Shown here piece by piece: positions 60,961 to 64,000 of a stretch of 64,000 bases of DNA. Source of the stretch: Pedobacter aquatilis (GTDB lineage: Bacteria; Bacteroidota; Bacteroidia; Sphingobacteriales; Sphingobacteriaceae); contig NZ_JAUFPW010000036.1 of the NCBI RefSeq assembly GCF_030409415.1, forward strand, positions 62,001-126,000, given 5' to 3'. Every line of letters starts with the position of its first letter. Position 1 is the first letter of the stretch. The position numbers were made by a program, and so were the translations under genes. Under the pieces are notes generated by a model. It worked only from the letters and a program-made list of their open reading frames with translations. It did no database searches and was not told the DNA's origin.

Positions 60961-60968
60961 CAAAAGTA
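60961..60968 (-). promoter_or_regulatory. -7 box of pcm, close to the start codon
   Basis: TACTTTTG on the minus strand ends 7 nt before the ATG at 60953. Confidence 0.45.
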
Positions 60969-61119
60969 GCGTTTTTCTGTCGGGATACGTTCTAATATTT
61001 TCTAACATTTTATAAGTCCCAGTAAATCAAAAGTTAATTTTTTCAGATAATTATCAATATTAAATTATGTAATTATATATGTTAAATCAGAATATTCGTT
61101 GTTAATTAATAATTATTTC

Positions 61120-61127
61120 TACTTTTG
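61120..61127 (+). promoter_or_regulatory. -7 box of the outer-membrane protein gene
   Basis: TACTTTTG with a TTG 18 nt upstream (61099-61101); the leader to 61165 is about 35 nt. Confidence 0.45.
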
Positions 61128-61164
61128 AATTTACAAAATGTAATAATAATCTATCCTCTCTTAA

Positions 61165-61845
61165 ATGAAAAAAATAATTTTAAGTATTCTATCTTTATTT
61201 GCAGCCGCTACAACTTATGCACAAACAAGTGCAGATTTCAACTATTCACTTGCAGTAAGGGGCTATAGTTTAATGCAATTACCAAAAATATTAAACCAAA
61301 CTAATGCTCAAGATTACACCAAAATGGCAGGTAATGGTTTAATGTTAAAATTTAATGATAACCAGATTAGTTATAGAATTAGTGCAAATTATTTTAGAGA
61401 TAAAGATGTAAGTTTTCAGAATACCTGCGAAACCTGTGAAATTGCAAGAGGAAAAGTAACAGATTATTCATTCAAAATTGGGTTTGAAAAGAATTTCAAT
61501 TATTCTCGTGTGCAACCTTATTTTGCTTTTGATGTTGGCTATCGTTCAAATCGTTTTACGGGTATGTTAAATCCTGCTAATTCAAGTGTGGCTACAAGCA
61601 ATCAATCTGCAGATGCTACTAAAAATGGTTTAGTAATGAGTCCTTCATTGGGCCTTAAGATTAATATTATTCCTAATCTTTCTATTTTTGCTGAGAGCAG
61701 CTTGGATTTTAATTACTCTTACGAAAAGCAAGATATTACACAACCTAACCTAACAGGGCGAACGATTAACACCTATAACAAATGGGAGTTTTTATTAAAT
61801 CCTGTATCAGCTGGAATACAATTTAATTTTAACAGCAAAAACTAA
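61165..61845 (+). CDS. outer-membrane beta-barrel protein, OmpA/OprF-barrel size
   Basis: 226 residues. Signal peptide (MKKIILSILSLFAAATTYAQ), alternating amphipathic strands (KIGFEKNFNYSRVQPYFAFDVGYRS, SPSLGLKINIIPNLSIFAESSLDFNYSYE) and a C-terminal strand ending in GIQFNFN. A small barrel of eight to ten strands is likely; role unknown. Its end overlaps the convergent priA by 4 nt. Confidence 0.75.
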   Translation: MKKIILSILSLFAAATTYAQTSADFNYSLAVRGYSLMQLPKILNQTNAQDYTKMAGNGLMLKFNDNQISYRISANYFRDKDVSFQNTCETCEIARGKVTDYSFKIGFEKNFNYSRVQPYFAFDVGYRSNRFTGMLNPANSSVATSNQSADATKNGLVMSPSLGLKINIIPNLSIFAESSLDFNYSYEKQDITQPNLTGRTINTYNKWEFLLNPVSAGIQFNFNSKN

Positions 61846-64000
61846 TAAGGATCTACATCGATCTGAGTAATCACACTTTTAAAATCTTTTGTTGCATTAA
61901 ACTGGGTAAGGGTTTCTCTTAATACAGCTTTCACTTTATTAATTGCGGTATGTTTATCAGCTTTAATAATTATTTGCTTAATGTAGAGGTTTCTTACCCG
62001 GCTTACCAGAGGCTGTTCTGGGCCTAAAACTCGTGGACCAAATTTTGCTTTAAGTGTTTGAGCGAGTGCAAGTGAAGCATTATCCAGAACATTTGAATCT
62101 TTATGCTTAATGTAAAGAAAAATCATTCTTGAAAATGGTGGATATAGAAATTTTTCACGTTCCAAAATCTCATCATTATACATTCCATGATAATCATTCT
62201 CAACCACCTGCTTAATGATTCGGTTATCAGCATCGTAAGTTTGAATACAAACATTTCCCTGTTCTGCTCGTCTACCTGCCCTACCTGCCACTTGTGCTAA
62301 TAATTGATAGCTTCTTTCGTATGCTCTAAAATCAGGATAGCCAAGTAAAGTATCGGCATTTATTACGCCGATTAAACTCAAATTATCAAAATCTAACCCT
62401 TTGGCAACCATTTGAGTACCAATTAAAATGTCAGTTTTTTTATCTTGAAAATCAGACAAGATTTGCTGCAGACCATTTTTAGTTCGTGTAGTATCCATAT
62501 CCAAACGGGCAATGGTAATTTCCGGATACAATAAACGCAATTCTTCTTCGATGCGTTCTGTACCGAAACCTTTCTGCTCAACGTGGACAGAACCACAAGC
62601 CGGGCAAATATTTACGCTACTTTGCTGATAGCCGCAATAATGACAATGTAATTTACCACTGCTTTTGTGATAGGTTAAACTTACATCACAATTCACACAC
62701 TTCGGCGTGTAACCGCAGGTTGCGCAAATTAAAATTGTTGCGTATCCTCTTCTATTCTGGAAAAGTACAATTTGTTCCTTTTTACTCAGTGCCAAATCAA
62801 TATCCTTAATAAGCACACTCGAGAAGTAAGAAACCATTGTTTTTCGTTTAGTTTCTTCAGAAATACTTACAACTTGCTGATTTGGAAGTTTAACGCCACC
62901 AAAACGCTCATGCATCTCTACCAAGCCATATTTTCCATTCAAAGCATTATAATAACTTTCTAAAGATGGCGTAGCGGAACCTAAAACAACCTTTGCTTTA
63001 TGCAAATGCGATAAATATATTGCAGAATCTCGTGCCTGATAGCGAGGTGCGGGGTCGTATTGTTTGTAGGATGGCTCATGTTCTTCATCAATCACAATTA
63101 GCTTTAAATCTTGAAATGGTAAAAATACAGCCGACCTTGCACCCAAAACAACTTTAAAAGCGTTTTGCTTAACCTTGTTCCAAATTTCTACTCTTTCGCT
63201 ATTATTAAATTTTGAGTGATAAACACCAATTGAATTGCCAAAATATTTCTTAATACGCTCAACAATTTGCGTAGTTAGAGCAATTTCAGGTAAAAGGAAA
63301 AGAACCTGACCATCACTATTATTAATAATATTTTCTATTAATTTGATATAAACTTGTGTTTTCCCCGATGCAGTTACACCATGTAATAGCACAACATCTT
63401 TCTCAAGAAAGGATTCGTTAATTTTACTTAACGCATTTTGCTGACTATCATTCAAATTGAAGTTGATGCTGAAATCATCGTCATTAGCACTCAATCTACT
63501 TACAGGTCTTTTTAAAACAGTAAAAACTTCTTTATCAGTTAATGCCTTTAAAGCGCCGGCTCCACAATTACTTTCCTCTAAAAGGTCTTCTTTAGAAATT
63601 GGTAAACCAGCTTTGTTTAATTTTAAGTAGCCCAATAATGCATCTAATTGTTTCGGCGCTCTTTCTAATAGCGCAAAAAGTTGCTTTAAATTCTCTTCAT
63701 CATTATAAAAATCGTTAAGAATTATAAATGATTTTAACAATGGTTTATATTTTTGAATAACTTCTTCGGCAACAAGAATAAGTTCTTTTGCTAATAGCTG
63801 ATTAATTATTGGGTAAATACTTTTCTGTCCGAGAAGTTTAGATACATCGTTAACTGTTAATCGTTGTTGCTTTTTTAAAGTGGAGATTATAATTTCTTCC
63901 TTTTCTGTAACTGAAGTAGTTTCATCATAATCATCCCGAAGTATTAATATTGTTTCACTTGCTAATTTTAAACTTGCCGGCAAAGCGGCAGCCATTACAT
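61842..64000 (-). CDS. priA: primosomal protein N' (replication restart helicase), N-terminus outside the window
   Basis: At least 718 codons; the frame is open to the right edge. The ATG at 63995 is internal: it sits in VMAAALPASLKL, which in PriA follows about 100 residues of 3'-DNA-binding domain. Visible: Walker A GVTASGKTQVY, DEEH in IVIDEEHEPSYKQYDPAPRY, GSATPSLESY, a zinc-binding array (CATCGYTPKCVNCD and CHYCGY...CPACGS), and helicase motifs GTQMVAKGLDF and QVAGRAGR. It restarts stalled replication forks. Confidence 0.95.
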   Translation of the reverse strand, partial: VMAAALPASLKLASETILILRDDYDETTSVTEKEEIIISTLKKQQRLTVNDVSKLLGQKSIYPIINQLLAKELILVAEEVIQKYKPLLKSFIILNDFYNDEENLKQLFALLERAPKQLDALLGYLKLNKAGLPISKEDLLEESNCGAGALKALTDKEVFTVLKRPVSRLSANDDDFSINFNLNDSQQNALSKINESFLEKDVVLLHGVTASGKTQVYIKLIENIINNSDGQVLFLLPEIALTTQIVERIKKYFGNSIGVYHSKFNNSERVEIWNKVKQNAFKVVLGARSAVFLPFQDLKLIVIDEEHEPSYKQYDPAPRYQARDSAIYLSHLHKAKVVLGSATPSLESYYNALNGKYGLVEMHERFGGVKLPNQQVVSISEETKRKTMVSYFSSVLIKDIDLALSKKEQIVLFQNRRGYATILICATCGYTPKCVNCDVSLTYHKSSGKLHCHYCGYQQSSVNICPACGSVHVEQKGFGTERIEEELRLLYPEITIARLDMDTTRTKNGLQQILSDFQDKKTDILIGTQMVAKGLDFDNLSLIGVINADTLLGYPDFRAYERSYQLLAQVAGRAGRRAEQGNVCIQTYDADNRIIKQVVENDYHGMYNDEILEREKFLYPPFSRMIFLYIKHKDSNVLDNASLALAQTLKAKFGPRVLGPEQPLVSRVRNLYIKQIIIKADKHTAINKVKAVLRETLTQFNATKDFKSVITQIDVDPY

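Noticed and set aside
63993..63995. ATG at 63995 as the priA start
   Set aside because: The frame is open beyond it and the local sequence matches an internal PriA region after the N-terminal DNA-binding domain.
1..64000. CRISPR array, tRNA, rRNA, prophage or intact transposase
   Set aside because: No regularly spaced direct repeats, cloverleaf-like sequences, phage genes or transposase motifs were seen in any gap or coding region.

Overview
The window reads as an ordinary stretch of chromosome from a member of the Bacteroidota, most likely Sphingobacteriaceae and Pedobacter-like (inference). Evidence: AT-rich DNA; promoters of the Bacteroidota type (TAnnTTTG -7 boxes); GLPGLI-family and carboxypeptidase-regulatory/TonB-type outer-membrane proteins; the futalosine menaquinone enzyme MqnC; an alternative GlmU-like protein; zinc-independent L31; BlaI/M56 pairs; and two-component systems with LytTR and TPR/NarL architecture. 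No tRNA, rRNA, CRISPR array, prophage or intact insertion sequence was seen.

Layout. 1-0.5 kb: start of rpmA and rplU. 1-6.5 kb: a GLPGLI protein and an outer-membrane barrel facing an M56 (BlaR1-like) sensor peptidase and its BlaI repressor; the same three-half-site operator precedes blaI and the GLPGLI gene, so the two operons are probably one regulon. 6.5-13.3 kb: GltP-type symporter, ECF sigma factor with a membrane partner, DUF922 zincin, diacylglycerol kinase, lipoprotein, GH20 hexosaminidase. 13.6-18.4 kb: trxB, acyl-CoA carboxylase beta subunit, DUF2721 protein, MaoC hydratase, LOG protein. 18.5-23.9 kb: TonB-dependent receptor, guaB, ppnP. 23.9-27.7 kb: an M16 peptidase pair and mqnC. 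28-33.5 kb: two exported ferritin-like proteins next to a LytTR regulator and its propeller-type kinase. 33.7-40.8 kb: scpB, a small acidic protein, an acetyltransferase, HTH-mpl, prmA-tpiA, GlmU-like, rpmE. 41-45.4 kb: lipoprotein, NarL regulator and a frameshifted TPR kinase, mce. 45.5-52.4 kb: iscS-iscU-iscA, acyl-CoA ligase, second MaoC, lysS. 52.4-64 kb: small protein, PNPOx-like protein, thioredoxin-like proteins, ung, a GxxExxY pseudogene, Lrp/AsnC, mntR plus an Nramp-Usp fusion, smpB, pcm, an outer-membrane protein and the C-terminal part of priA.

Most of what is unexplained lies between genes. Seven degenerate copies of one structured element (A-G) occupy the longer gaps. All have a 5' arm like ATTGAAGCGATATCC and a 3' arm like AGCGGAAAGCnGGACT, with a hairpin between whose stem sequence changes from copy to copy while staying complementary. 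The two longest copies end in inverted repeats. A second layer consists of word-like, near-tandem AT-rich repeats at many gene junctions. Several start codons lie 3-7 nt after the -7 box, predicting leaderless mRNAs. Three broken genes are visible: the TPR kinase (one extra A in a run of seven), a GxxExxY gene (two missing T), and a C-terminal scrap of an M19 dipeptidase.
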